Positions 45,873 to 55,635 of a stretch of 64,000 nt of DNA are shown here, one piece after another. The stretch is from the NCBI GenBank assembly GCA_001023535.1, contig CP011020.1, forward strand, positions 4,105,734 to 4,169,733, in the 5' to 3' direction. Source of the stretch: Pseudomonas chlororaphis (GTDB lineage: Bacteria > Pseudomonadota > Gammaproteobacteria > Pseudomonadales > Pseudomonadaceae). Position numbers and translations under genes: made by a program. The notes beneath the pieces are model-generated. The model had not been told where the DNA came from. It made no database searches and was given only the letters and a program-made list of their open reading frames with translations. Positions within the stretch are counted from its first letter, which is position 1. Every line of letters starts with the position of its first letter.

Positions 45873-46676
45873 ATGAACGCCATCCACTCTTTGCAACAGC
45901 CGGACGAACCTTTCTACCAACCCCAGGACAACGAGCAGGCGCTGTTCGAGCAGGCCTGGCAGCACCGTATGCCGGTGTTAATCAAAGGGCCCACCGGTTG
46001 TGGCAAGACCCGCTTCGTCCAGCACATGGCTCATCGCTTGAAACTGCCGCTGTACACCGTGGCCTGCCACGACGACCTGAGCGCCGCCGACCTGGTGGGC
46101 CGTCACCTGATCGGCGCCCAGGGCACGTGGTGGCAGGACGGCCCCCTGACCCGCGCCGTGCGCGAAGGCGGCATCTGCTACCTCGACGAGGTGGTCGAAG
46201 CGCGGCAGGACACGGCGGTGGTGCTGCACCCGCTGGCCGATGATCGTCGGCAGTTGTACCTGGAGCGCACCGGGGAAGTGCTCCAGGCGCCGCCAGCGTT
46301 CATGCTGGTGGTGTCGTACAACCCCGGTTACCAGAACCTGCTCAAAGGCATGAAGCCCAGCACCCGCCAGCGTTTCGTGGCGATGCGCTTTGGCTATCCG
46401 GCGGTCGCCGATGAAGAACGCATCGTCGCTCGCGAGGCCGGCGTGCCGTTGCCGCTGGCGGCCCAGGTGGTGCGCTTGGGGCAGGCGCTGCGCCGACTCG
46501 ACCAGCACGACCTGGAGGAGGTGGCTTCCACGCGCCTGCTGATTTTTGCCGCGCGCATGATCGGTGCCGGGATGGACCCGCGCCAGGCCTGCCTGGCTTG
46601 CCTGGCCGAGCCCTTGAGCGACGACCCGCAGACGGTTACCGCGCTGATGGAAGTGGTCGATGTCCACTTCGGCTGA
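45873..46676 (+). CDS. nirQ: NirQ, MoxR-type AAA+ ATPase (NO/nitrite reductase activation)
   Basis: 267 residues with Walker A GPTGCGKTRFV, Walker B CYLDEVVEA and the sensor region VVSYNPGYQ. NirQ/NorQ works with the VWA protein NorD in maturing NO reductase and affects nitrite reductase activity. Divergent from nirS; the 3' end overlaps nirO by 17 bases. Confidence 0.95.
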   Translation: MNAIHSLQQPDEPFYQPQDNEQALFEQAWQHRMPVLIKGPTGCGKTRFVQHMAHRLKLPLYTVACHDDLSAADLVGRHLIGAQGTWWQDGPLTRAVREGGICYLDEVVEARQDTAVVLHPLADDRRQLYLERTGEVLQAPPAFMLVVSYNPGYQNLLKGMKPSTRQRFVAMRFGYPAVADEERIVAREAGVPLPLAAQVVRLGQALRRLDQHDLEEVASTRLLIFAARMIGAGMDPRQACLACLAEPLSDDPQTVTALMEVVDVHFG

Positions 46677-47244
46677 AACCCCGGCCACGCCCCGGCGTTT
46701 GCCGGGGGACCTGGCGATGTGGTTTTTCATCCTTGCCGAACTGTCGGTGTTCGCGCTGCTGATCCTGGCGTTCACCGTCGCCCAGGCGCTGGCCCCACAG
46801 ACGTTCAGCGAAGGCCGTCATCTGCTGGATCGCTCCACGGGCCTGGCGATGACCCTCAGCCTGCTCACCGCCGGGCTGTTCGCCGCGCTGGCCCAGGAGC
46901 AGGTCAGGCGCGACCGGCCGCGTCACGCCGCACGGTTGCTGTGTGTGGCGTTGCTGCTCGCCTGCGGCTATGTGGGGATCAAACTCACGGAGTACGCCCA
47001 CCTGTTGGCGAACGGCCTGGGGATGGAGCACAACACATTCTTCACGTTGTACTGGATCCTCACCGCGTTTCATTTTCTCCATGTGTTGTTGGGCATGGTG
47101 ATCCTCGCCTGGCTGGCCGTGGGGTGCCGGCGACGTCGCTATCGGGCGCAGCGCAACAGTGGGCTGGAATCCGGCGTGCTGTATTGGCACATGGTCGATC
47201 TGGTCTGGGTGCTGCTGTTCCCGGTTGTCTACATCCTTGATTGA
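46660..47244 (+). CDS. nirO: NirO (NorE-like), cytochrome oxidase subunit III-type membrane protein
   Basis: 194 residues, five to six membrane helices, with the subunit III features GDLAMWFFILAELSVFA and YWHMVDLVWVLLFPVVYIL. NorE-type proteins support NO reductase activity in vivo. Middle gene of nirQOP. Confidence 0.92.
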   Translation: MSTSAETPATPRRLPGDLAMWFFILAELSVFALLILAFTVAQALAPQTFSEGRHLLDRSTGLAMTLSLLTAGLFAALAQEQVRRDRPRHAARLLCVALLLACGYVGIKLTEYAHLLANGLGMEHNTFFTLYWILTAFHFLHVLLGMVILAWLAVGCRRRRYRAQRNSGLESGVLYWHMVDLVWVLLFPVVYILD

Positions 47245-47256
47245 GCGGAGGTGCGC

Positions 47257-47514
47257 ATGTCGGCTTCCCGTGTCCTGATCGCCTGCTGGCTGACGCTGGC
47301 TGTGTTGAGCGCCGGCACCGTAGCCCTGGGCCAGATCGCGGCTACCGGGCTGGTGTCCATCGCCATCCTGGTGGTCGCGGTGACCAAGGCCTGGCTGATC
47401 GCCGACGGCTTCATGGAGCTGCGCCACGCGCCGCGATTGTGGCGGCGGCTGGTGTTGAGCTGGGCTGCGCTGCTGGCGGTTGTGATCGGGATGGTCATCT
47501 CGTTCACGATCTGA
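47257..47514 (+). CDS. nirP: NirP (NorF-like), small membrane protein of subunit IV type
   Basis: 85 residues, three hydrophobic helices, with VTKAWLIADGFMELRHAPRLWR as in cytochrome oxidase subunit IV-like proteins. ATG 47257 has GGAGG five bases upstream; a GTG two codons before is less likely. Third gene of nirQOP. Confidence 0.9.
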   Translation: MSASRVLIACWLTLAVLSAGTVALGQIAATGLVSIAILVVAVTKAWLIADGFMELRHAPRLWRRLVLSWAALLAVVIGMVISFTI

Positions 47515-47532
47515 ACTTGCACAAAATACCCT

Positions 47533-47663
47533 GTGGCGAGGGGATTTATCCCCGTTGGGTTGCGAAGCAACCCCAAAGCATTCGACTCAAATTTTTCTGA
47601 TACACCGAGTTGTCTGGTTTTAGGGCTGCTTCACAGCCCAGCGGGGATAAATCCCCTCGCCAC
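47533..47663. repeat. REP doublet after nirP
   Basis: GTGGCGAGGGGATTTATCCC and inverted mate GGGGATAAATCCCCTCGCCA, the same subfamily as the copy between nirM and nirC. Separates nirQOP from norCBD. Confidence 0.85.
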
Positions 47664-47722
47664 AAAAGCCTGCCTGTCTTTCGGACTGTATTGGAACAAC
47701 CCACCAAAACCATCGGAGATTC

Positions 47723-47736
47723 TTGATCGCCATCAA
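47723..47736. promoter_or_regulatory. Perfect ANR/DNR box upstream of norC
   Basis: TTGAT-CGCC-ATCAA is a full consensus match, centred 64 bp before the norC ATG. A -41.5 placement would give a start near 47771 and a leader of about 23 bases. Confidence 0.88.
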
Positions 47737-47793
47737 GCGGTTTCGAGGGGCTCGCTTCCTAGAATGAACACGCCAAGCAATGAGGAAGTGACC

Positions 47794-48234
47794 ATGTCAG
47801 ATACCTTCACCAAAGGCATGGCCAGGAATATTTACTTCGGGGGAAGCGTGTTCTTTTTCCTGATATTCCTGGCCCTGACCTACCACACGGAACAGACCTT
47901 TCCAGAACGCAGCAACCAGGCGCAGTTGACCGAATCGGTGATTCGCGGCAAGGGCGTCTGGGAGCGCAACAACTGCATCGGCTGCCATACGCTGCTGGGC
48001 GAGGGCGCGTACTTCGCGCCGGAGCTGGGCAATGTGGTCAACCGCCGCGGCGGCGATGAGGCGTTCAAGCCGTTCCTGCACGCGTGGATGAAAATGCAGC
48101 CGCTGGGCGTGCCCGGTCGCCGGGCCATGCCGCAATTCAACTTGAGCGAACAGGAGGTCGACGACATCGCCGAGTTCCTCAAGTGGAGTTCGAAAATCAA
48201 CACCAATGGCTGGCCGCCAAACAAGGAGGGCTGA
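47794..48234 (+). CDS. norC: NorC, nitric oxide reductase cytochrome c subunit
   Basis: 146 residues: an uncleaved N-terminal anchor (IYFGGSVFFFLIFLALTYHT), heme motif CIGCH, Met ligand region GRRAMPQFNLSEQE. Start ATG 47794 with GAGGAAG; longer upstream frame is the REP region. Operon norCBD. Confidence 0.96.
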   Translation: MSDTFTKGMARNIYFGGSVFFFLIFLALTYHTEQTFPERSNQAQLTESVIRGKGVWERNNCIGCHTLLGEGAYFAPELGNVVNRRGGDEAFKPFLHAWMKMQPLGVPGRRAMPQFNLSEQEVDDIAEFLKWSSKINTNGWPPNKEG

Positions 48235-49665
<1,431 letters not shown>

Positions 49666-49695
49666 GTCGCCACAACGACTAAGCCGAACGCATGT

Positions 49696-49723
49696 GTGGT
49701 GAGGGAATAACCCCCCTCGCCAC
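49696..49723. repeat. Minimal REP-like hairpin between norB and norD
   Basis: GTGGTGAGGG-N8-CCCTCGCCAC, one mismatch in the stem. The smallest REP remnant of the window. Confidence 0.6.
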
Positions 49724-49752
49724 AATGGATTCGGCTTGAAAGGAGGACAACC

Positions 49753-51591
49753 ATGGCCTTTACCCTTGAGCTGGAAGAATGGGTCGGCAGTGTCTGGCAC
49801 CGGTTCATCACCCGCCGCGCCAGTGTCGATTTTCCCGAGGCACAGGTGGCGTTGATGCCTCGGCAACGCGCGCTACATGTGTTGCTTCGCGCCACAGGCG
49901 GGGCTCGCCACCTCGGTGTGCAAGCCGTCAGCGAGCGTGACCTGCTGCTGCGGCGCAGCCTGCTGCAACAGATTGCCGGTACCTGCAAGCAGGTGCCTTT
50001 GGCCTGGTGCGATGGCGACAATCTACGGTTGCCGGCCAGCCTGGCGACCTTTCCCGACGCCGCACTGAATGAAGAACTGTACCGCTGGCTTGCGCTGCTG
50101 GCGGCCCAGGCGGGAGAGATGCGGCATTGGGGGCGAGACAATCAGCGCTGGACCCAGGCCGTGCTGCGGCGCTACCCGGCCATGGCCGTGCGGTACCGGC
50201 GGCTGGTGGACGCGCACCTGTCCCTGCGGCCTGACCCTGCCACGCTCAACAGCGCCGAGGCCGCCCTGGAGCGCGCGGTCTGCCAGGCGTTGCGCGACCC
50301 CGGCAGTGTCGAGCATTTTCCGCGCAGTGAACGGGCGGTCTGGCCGTTGCCGCTGTGGCTGTACCCACCCCAGTCGCTGGCCGATCCCCAGGCGGCCAAT
50401 CTCGAAGAGTCCGAACAGTACCTGGCGACGCCACCCGGGGAGCAGCAGGGCGGTCGCAAGCGTGCCGAACGAATCGACGACAGCAGCCGCGACGGCGGGC
50501 TGTTGATCGTTCGCCTGGAAAACCTGTTCAGCTGGACCGAACACGTGGACCTGGATCGCTGGGCGGATGACCGCGAAGACCCGGACGCTGCCCGCGTGGC
50601 CGAAGACCTGGATCACCTGACCTTGTCGCGCACCCGGGTGCGCAAGGGCGGTGGCCTGAAACTGCACCTGGACCTGCCGCCCGCCGATGTGGATGACCTT
50701 CCCCTCGGTGAAGGCATCCTGTTGCCGGAGTGGGATTACCGCAAACAGCACCTGCAAGCCGATTTCGTCAGCGTGCAGACCTTTGTGCCCCGCGACTGCA
50801 ACGCCCAGCCGTTGCCGGCACGCTTGCGGCCTTCAGCCCAGCGACTGCGGCGCCAGTTCGAACACCTGCGCAACGACCGGCAATGGCTGCGCCAGCAGAC
50901 CCAGGGTTCGGAGCTGGACCTGCAGGCCTGGCTGGATTTTCATGTCGAGCGCCAGCATGGCCAGTGCAGCGAGCGCGGCCTGTTCCTGGAACAGCGCCAG
51001 ACCCGCCGCGACCTGGCCTGCCTGCTGCTGGCCGACCTGTCGATGTCCACCGACGCTCACCTCAACGACGAGCACCGGGTGATCGAGGTGATTCGCGACA
51101 GCCTGTTGCTGTTCGGTGAAACCCTTGCGGTGCTGGGGGACGACTTTGCCTTGTACGGGTTTTCCTCGCTGCGCCGCCAGCAAGTGCGCCTGCATGAGCT
51201 CAAGGCGTTCGGCCAGCGCTACGACGACCAGACCCGAGGCCGGATCCTGGGGCTCAAGCCCGGTTACTACACGCGCATGGGCGCGGCGATCCGCCAGGCC
51301 ACCCAGCGGCTGGCGGGCTGCAAGCGGCGACGCAGATTGTTGTTGCTGCTCAGCGATGGCAAGCCTAATGACCTGGACCTCTACGAGGGACGCTACGGTG
51401 TGGAAGATACCCGCCAGGCCGTGCTGGAGGCACGGCGCCAGGGGCTGACGCCGTTCTGCATCACCATCGATCGTGAAGCGGGGGATTACCTGCCGTACAT
51501 GTTCGGCGCCAACGGCTACACCCTGATTCGCCAGCCCGAGCAGTTGCCCCTGCGCCTGCCGCAGTTGTACCGGCAATTGACGCAGGATTGA
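49753..51591 (+). CDS. norD: NorD, VWA-domain NO reductase activation protein
   Basis: 612 residues with a C-terminal von Willebrand A domain carrying the metal site motif LLLADLSMSTDAH and LLLLLSDGKPNDLDLY. NorD pairs with the MoxR ATPase NirQ to activate NorCB. It ends 3 bp from the convergent dnrP-like gene. Confidence 0.94.
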   Translation: MAFTLELEEWVGSVWHRFITRRASVDFPEAQVALMPRQRALHVLLRATGGARHLGVQAVSERDLLLRRSLLQQIAGTCKQVPLAWCDGDNLRLPASLATFPDAALNEELYRWLALLAAQAGEMRHWGRDNQRWTQAVLRRYPAMAVRYRRLVDAHLSLRPDPATLNSAEAALERAVCQALRDPGSVEHFPRSERAVWPLPLWLYPPQSLADPQAANLEESEQYLATPPGEQQGGRKRAERIDDSSRDGGLLIVRLENLFSWTEHVDLDRWADDREDPDAARVAEDLDHLTLSRTRVRKGGGLKLHLDLPPADVDDLPLGEGILLPEWDYRKQHLQADFVSVQTFVPRDCNAQPLPARLRPSAQRLRRQFEHLRNDRQWLRQQTQGSELDLQAWLDFHVERQHGQCSERGLFLEQRQTRRDLACLLLADLSMSTDAHLNDEHRVIEVIRDSLLLFGETLAVLGDDFALYGFSSLRRQQVRLHELKAFGQRYDDQTRGRILGLKPGYYTRMGAAIRQATQRLAGCKRRRRLLLLLSDGKPNDLDLYEGRYGVEDTRQAVLEARRQGLTPFCITIDREAGDYLPYMFGANGYTLIRQPEQLPLRLPQLYRQLTQD

Positions 51592-51594
51592 GGG

Positions 51595-51795
51595 TCAGAC
51601 GATGTCGCGGGGCAGCCAGAAAAACATGACGGTGCAAAACACCGTCAAGCCGACGCAAAACCAGGTGAAGCGCCGCAGCCGGCGTTCGCCGGCCAACGCA
51701 GCCTCGGCCGGCAGGGGCATGCCGCACTGGCGACATTCGGTTTCTGGCGCGGGGTTGGCCTGCTGGCAATACAGGCAGGTGATATGCGGGCTCAT
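51595..51795 (-). CDS. Small zinc-ribbon membrane protein (DnrP-like)
   Basis: 66 residues: a double CxxC ribbon CLYCQQANPAPETECRQC, then one membrane helix RRFTWFCVGLTVFCTVMFFWL. The start overlaps the dnr stop (ATGA), so it is co-translated with dnr. Such proteins follow dnr in other pseudomonads; function unknown, perhaps membrane tethering or metal/NO sensing (inference). Confidence 0.82.
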   Translation of the reverse strand: MSPHITCLYCQQANPAPETECRQCGMPLPAEAALAGERRLRRFTWFCVGLTVFCTVMFFWLPRDIV

Positions 51796-52475
51796 TCGAA
51801 CTGCTCCAGGCGCAGGCGATCAAGAATGGCGATCTGGCGACCGTCCTGGGTAATGATCTTTTCATCGATCAGGCGCCGGATGATCCGCGAGAAGGTTTCC
51901 GGCTGGATCGACAGGTGCCCGGCAATCAATTGCTTGGCCATCGGCAGTTCGAACTGGCTGTCGACGGTTTGCAGGCGCACCAGTTGCGTCAGCAGGTAGC
52001 GCACCACGCGGTGGGTGGCGTTTTTCAGCGACAGCGTTTCAATCTCGTTGACCCGCTGGTGCAGGCGTACGCAGAGCTTGGCCAGCAGGGCGAACGTTAA
52101 TCGGCCATTGCTCTGCAACAGCCGCATGTAAGTGGCGTTGGACAGGCGATACAGCTGGGTCGGCCCGACAGCCTCGGCCGATGCGACGTAGTTGGGAGTG
52201 TCCATCAGCATCATGGCTTCGGCGAAGGTCTGGCGCTCACCGATCACCTCGAAGACCTTTTCCTGGCCGTCCGGGGTCAGCCGATAGATTTTCACCGCCC
52301 CGGAAATCACGAAATAGAACGCCTGGGCCGGTTCGCCCTGGCGGAACAGCGGGTCGCCCTTGTCGATGTTCAGCAGTTGGCTGGAGCTCATCAGTTCGTC
52401 GAGCTGCTCTTCGTTCAGAGGCTCGAACAGGTGGTGGCTGCGCAGAATCTGGTGATGGACACGGTGGAGCACCAT
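51792..52475 (-). CDS. dnr: DNR, NO-responsive Crp/Fnr-family regulator
   Basis: 227 residues, the usual DNR length: cyclic-nucleotide-like N-terminal beta-roll (LNIDKGDPLFRQGEPAQAFYFVISGAVKIYRL), long dimer helix, and helix-turn-helix HLSIQPETFSRIIRRLIDE recognizing TTGAT-N4-ATCAA. There are no FNR-type cluster cysteines, as expected for a heme-dependent NO sensor. ATG 52475 with AAGGA upstream. Downstream of a 29-codon ORF and a sigma54 promoter. Confidence 0.95.
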   Translation of the reverse strand: MVLHRVHHQILRSHHLFEPLNEEQLDELMSSSQLLNIDKGDPLFRQGEPAQAFYFVISGAVKIYRLTPDGQEKVFEVIGERQTFAEAMMLMDTPNYVASAEAVGPTQLYRLSNATYMRLLQSNGRLTFALLAKLCVRLHQRVNEIETLSLKNATHRVVRYLLTQLVRLQTVDSQFELPMAKQLIAGHLSIQPETFSRIIRRLIDEKIITQDGRQIAILDRLRLEQFE

Positions 52476-52513
52476 GGCGTGGATCCTTGTAATGAGAAAG
52501 AAATGCTTGGGTT

Positions 52514-52603
52514 TCAGACCAGGCTCAGGGACAGGCCACTGGCAAGCGCCAGGACGCAGGAAAGCAGGACGAACCAGGTGAGCGAGAGGGCGACAGGTTT
52601 CAT
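52514..52603 (-). CDS. 29-residue single-helix membrane micropeptide upstream of dnr
   Basis: ATG at 52603 to TGA at 52514 gives MKPVALSLTWFVLLSCVLAL then ASGLSLSLV: two charged residues at most, then one hydrophobic helix. It begins about 26 bp after the predicted sigma54 start site and ends 38 bp before dnr. Ribosome-binding site weak (GGAAAC). It might be a real small protein or a leader ORF controlling dnr translation. Confidence 0.55.
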   Translation of the reverse strand: MKPVALSLTWFVLLSCVLALASGLSLSLV

Positions 52604-52637
52604 GGGCGGTTTCCGGCAAGAGGTCTATGCCGTCCCT

Positions 52638-52654
52638 GAGCAAGAGCCGGGCCA
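52638..52654 (-). promoter_or_regulatory. Sigma54 promoter of the micropeptide-dnr-dnrP unit
   Basis: On the minus strand TGGCCCGGCTCTTGCTC has GG (52653-52652), ten bases, GC (52641-52640), with a perfect -12 half TTGCT. Expected start near 52629. Confidence 0.75.
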
Positions 52655-52694
52655 TGCTTGCAGGCCTTGTCCGTGGGCGGTTGACGGCGAGCAG

Positions 52695-52752
52695 GGTAAA
52701 AATGACCCTCTCACAAAAGGGTAAAAATCACCGTCATCAGGTAAAAATCACC
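52695..52752. promoter_or_regulatory. Three NorR-type sites (GGT-N7-ACC) upstream of dnr
   Basis: GGTAAAAATGACC at 52695-52707, GGTAAAAATCACC at 52720-52732 and again at 52740-52752. Spacings 25 and 20 bp; first site begins 42 bp from the -24 GG. GGT-N7-ACC is the established NorR recognition pattern. Confidence 0.78.
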
Positions 52753-52762
52753 CTAATCTCCT

Positions 52763-52850
52763 ATGAGAGCGCGCTTGCTCGCGAAGGCGGTGTGCCAGGT
52801 AAGCCGATGCACTCGCAGGACCGCCTTCGCGAGCAGGCTCGCTCCCACAG
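52763..52850. repeat. REP doublet, left half degraded
   Basis: GAGAGCGCGCTTGCTCGCGA (left, altered) and CTTCGCGAGCAGGCTCGCTC (right, to 52850). Part of the 440-bp gap between the micropeptide ORF and nnrS. Confidence 0.7.
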
Positions 52851-52941
52851 CGGTGGGCGGGGTTTTCTCAAGGTGAACGGCCGCTTCCGGCAAGGCCCTT
52901 GCAAGTGCCGTTGCGAGACCGGCGATCGCCAGTGAGCGGGC

Positions 52942-52955
52942 TTGATCTGAGACAA
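52942..52955. promoter_or_regulatory. Imperfect ANR/DNR-like box upstream of nnrS
   Basis: TTGAT-CTGA-GACAA: one perfect half, two changes in the other. Centre 95 bp before the nnrS ATG. Confidence 0.45.
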
Positions 52956-53043
52956 GTCCCGTCAGCGGCGATCACCGATCATTCGAACCCTGTTTGTCGA
53001 CCCTTGCCAGCGGGCAGTCCGTGGGTGAGGTAAGGAGTGAGGT

Positions 53044-54234
53044 ATGCAAGTGCTCGACCGTCGCAAGGCCATGGCCATCCTGCCGGTATGGCGCCTGGCG
53101 TTCCGGCCGTTTTTCCTGGCCGGGTGTGTGCTGGCGCTGCTGGCGGTGCCCTTGTGGCTGGCCGCCTTCAGTGGGCGCCTGGCGGGCTGGCAGCCGGCTG
53201 GCGGCTGGTTGGCCTGGCACCGTCATGAGCTGCTGTTCGGTTTCGGCCTGGCGATCATTGCCGGCTTCCTGCTGACGGCGGTCCAGACCTGGACGGGCAC
53301 CCCGGGGCTCAGTGGCAAGCGCTTGGCGGCGCTGGCGCTGGTCTGGCTGGGGGCGCGACTGGCCTGGCTGGCCGATGCCCCCTGGCCGGTGCTGGCGCTG
53401 CTGGAACTGGGTTTCGCCCTGGCCGTGGCGGCCTGGATGGGCGTCACCTTGTGGCGCGTGCGCCAAAAGCGTAACTACCCGATCGTTCTGGTGTTGCTGC
53501 TGTTGGCCGCTGCCGATGGGCTGTCCGTGTACGGCCTGGCCCGGCACGACGAGGGGTTGCAACGCCAAAGCGTGCTCACCGGCCTGTGGCTGGTGGCGGC
53601 CATGATGGGCCTGATCGGCGGGCGGGTGATTCCATTTTTCACCCAACGTGGCCTCGGCCGGGTCGAAGGCGTCGCCCCCTGGCCGTGGCTCGATCGCCTG
53701 TTGCTGGGCGGATCGGCCCTGGTGGCGTTGCTGTACGCCTTCGGACCGGCGTTGTCGGCCAACGGCGCGGTCGGCCTGTTATTCGGTGCGTTAGCGCTGG
53801 GCCATGGGATCCGGCTGGTGCGCTGGCATGATCGTGATCTGTGGCGTGTGCCGTTGCTGTGGTCGTTGCACCTGGCCTACGCCTGGTTGGCGCTGGCCTG
53901 CCTGGGCATGGCGCTGTGGCACTTCGGCGCGCCGGTGACGCCGAGCCTGGCCGTGCACAGCCTGACCATCGGTGCCATGGCCGGGTTGATCCTGGCGATG
54001 ATTGCCCGGGTCAGCCTGGGCCACACCGGGCGTGCCCTTGAACCGCCCAAAGGGATGACGCTGGCGTTCGTGCTGCTGAACCTGGCGTGCCTGAGTCGCG
54101 TGTTGCTGGTGCTGGTCTTGCCCTTCGCCGCGCTGTGGGTGGCCGGGTTGTGCTGGGCCCTGGCGTTCGGGCTCTACGCTTGGCGCTACGGTCCGATGTT
54201 GTTGCAGGCCCGGGTGGATGGACACCCGGGATGA
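53044..54234 (+). CDS. nnrS: NnrS-family heme/copper-containing membrane protein
   Basis: 396 residues, about twelve membrane helices. The N-terminal WRLAFRPFFLAGCVLALLAVPLWLA, WHRHELLFGFGLAIIAGFLLTAVQTWTG, GGRVIPFFTQRGL and HSLTIGAMAGLILAMIARVSLGHTGR are NnrS hallmarks. NnrS is expressed under NO and helps cells tolerate nitrosative stress. Followed 22 bp later by a small membrane protein gene. Confidence 0.93.
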   Translation: MQVLDRRKAMAILPVWRLAFRPFFLAGCVLALLAVPLWLAAFSGRLAGWQPAGGWLAWHRHELLFGFGLAIIAGFLLTAVQTWTGTPGLSGKRLAALALVWLGARLAWLADAPWPVLALLELGFALAVAAWMGVTLWRVRQKRNYPIVLVLLLLAAADGLSVYGLARHDEGLQRQSVLTGLWLVAAMMGLIGGRVIPFFTQRGLGRVEGVAPWPWLDRLLLGGSALVALLYAFGPALSANGAVGLLFGALALGHGIRLVRWHDRDLWRVPLLWSLHLAYAWLALACLGMALWHFGAPVTPSLAVHSLTIGAMAGLILAMIARVSLGHTGRALEPPKGMTLAFVLLNLACLSRVLLVLVLPFAALWVAGLCWALAFGLYAWRYGPMLLQARVDGHPG

Positions 54235-54256
54235 GTCCCTTGGGCGGAGTGAATCG

Positions 54257-54697
54257 ATGATGTATGGGGTCTTGCTGGTCACGCACCTGTTGGCGGCCAT
54301 CGCGTTCATAGGCACTGTGTTTTTCGAAGTCTGCATCTGGCACGCCGCGCGCCGGCCGTTGGCCGAGACGGCCAGGGCCGCCGCCGACCAGGCGATAGCC
54401 CAGCGTTCACGGCACGTGCTGCACGGTGTGGTGCTGCTGCTCTACGGCGCCGGCATTGGTCTGGCCTGGCAGCATCGCGGGGCGTTGAGCCATCCGCTGG
54501 ACAGCAGCTTCGGCTTGCTGCTGAGCCTGAAGATCCTGCTGGCAACGAGCATCATCGGGCATTACCTGTTGCTGGCGTTCTGGCTTACGCGGGGCCGATT
54601 GAGCCCGGCCCGTGCCTGCTGGCTGCGGCGCAGCATCCTGGGGCACATGCTACTGATCGTGCTGTTGGCAAAGGGGATGTTCTATTGGCAGTTTTGA
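54257..54697 (+). CDS. Four-helix membrane protein of unknown function
   Basis: 146 residues, four hydrophobic helices, with His residues in the membrane faces (LLVTHLLAAIAFIGTVFFEV; SRHVLHGVVLLLYGAGIGLAW; GHYLLLAFWL; GHMLLIVLL), a pattern resembling CopD- or b-type cytochrome-like proteins, so heme binding is conceivable. Start ATG 54257 behind GGCGGAG. Second gene after nnrS, probably co-transcribed. Confidence 0.75.
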   Translation: MMYGVLLVTHLLAAIAFIGTVFFEVCIWHAARRPLAETARAAADQAIAQRSRHVLHGVVLLLYGAGIGLAWQHRGALSHPLDSSFGLLLSLKILLATSIIGHYLLLAFWLTRGRLSPARACWLRRSILGHMLLIVLLAKGMFYWQF

Positions 54698-54746
54698 GCC
54701 CCCAGCCTTGGGAGTGATTGCAGGATAGGAGCGCACCAATGGTCTT

Positions 54747-54836
54747 TGTGGGAGCGAGCTTGCTCGCGATAGCGGTGTGTCAGTCGAGATCAGCATTAAC
54801 TGACCCGACGCCATCGCGAGCAAGCTCGCTCCCACA
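54747..54836. repeat. REP doublet (GTGGGAGCGAGC type)
   Basis: TGTGGGAGCGAGCTTGCTCG and perfect inverted mate CGAGCAAGCTCGCTCCCACA. Convergent gap between the four-helix protein and ytfE. Confidence 0.88.
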
Positions 54837-54857
54837 AGGGGTATGTGTTGTTTGAGG

Positions 54858-55535
54858 TTAGTGAGCAGGCTTCATCGCGTTGACGAACAGCACGTTGTTC
54901 TCCAGGTGGATGTGTTGCATCAGGTCGTCGCGAAACTCCACCAGCCCGCGGTACAGGGCGCGCCAGGTGTTGCAGGCGTCGGAGGGCGGGGTGATCTGGT
55001 CGGTCAGGGTGAGCATGGTTTCCAGGGCTTCACCGTGCTGGTCGTGTTCGTAGCGCAGTACCTGGATCGGTGCCGAGGCGCGTTCGCCCAGGCCGTGTTG
55101 CAGCATCGGGAACAGCACCTGTTCTTCCTTGAGCATGTGGCCTTCGAGTTCCTGGTACATGTCCTCCAGGTGGTCGGCCAGGCCATTGGGGCAACTGGCG
55201 CGGTTGCCGTGCACCAGTTCCACGCGACGGGCCAGGCGGATCAGTTCCGGCAGTTGTTCGCGATGGCGAGCGTGGTAGCGTTCCAGGATATGGGTGATCA
55301 GCAGCGCCTGGGGTTCGTCGCGCCAGTCGTGGCCCAGTTCGCCGGCAGCTTGCAGCGTCTTGAGGGCGTCGGCGATCAGCAGCGGGTTCAGGCCCTTGCC
55401 CAGCGCCGCCTCGCGCAAGGATTTTTGCCCGCCGCAACAGAAGTCGAGGTTGTAGTGATGAAAGGTACGCGTGGCACCGGGAATGTCGCAGGCCAGTTGG
55501 CCCAGGCTTTGTTCCAGCAGGTCGAGGCTCATCAT
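54858..55535 (-). CDS. ytfE: YtfE/RIC di-iron protein for iron-sulfur cluster repair (DnrN/NorA-like)
   Basis: 225 residues: N-terminal ScdA domain with NLDFCCGGQKSLREA, then a hemerythrin-like di-iron domain (HILERYHARHREQLPELI, GHMLKEEQVLFPML, EHDQHGEALETM, HIHLENNVLF). Repairs Fe-S clusters after nitrosative or oxidative damage; called dnrN or norA in denitrifiers. Two adjacent ATGs (55535, 55532) are possible; AAGGAAAC precedes. Divergent from norR, with a sigma54 promoter and NorR-type sites. Confidence 0.93.
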   Translation of the reverse strand: MMSLDLLEQSLGQLACDIPGATRTFHHYNLDFCCGGQKSLREAALGKGLNPLLIADALKTLQAAGELGHDWRDEPQALLITHILERYHARHREQLPELIRLARRVELVHGNRASCPNGLADHLEDMYQELEGHMLKEEQVLFPMLQHGLGERASAPIQVLRYEHDQHGEALETMLTLTDQITPPSDACNTWRALYRGLVEFRDDLMQHIHLENNVLFVNAMKPAH

Positions 55536-55579
55536 GTTTCCTTGGGTTGAATCCCGGAGCGGGACAGATGAGCAGACTT

Positions 55580-55596
55580 AGCAGGCCGCATGCCAA
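55580..55596 (-). promoter_or_regulatory. Sigma54 promoter of ytfE
   Basis: On the minus strand TGGCATGCGGCCTGCT has GG (55594-55593), ten bases, GC (55582-55581). Start expected near 55570, leaving a leader of about 35 bases. Confidence 0.75.
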
Positions 55597-55635
55597 GTGC
55601 AATGCATTGAAAATCAACCATAATTTTTTGGCCAG

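Noticed and set aside
52681..52694. TTGAC-GGCG-AGCAG as another ANR/DNR box
   Set aside because: Only the left half matches; the right half lacks ATCAA.
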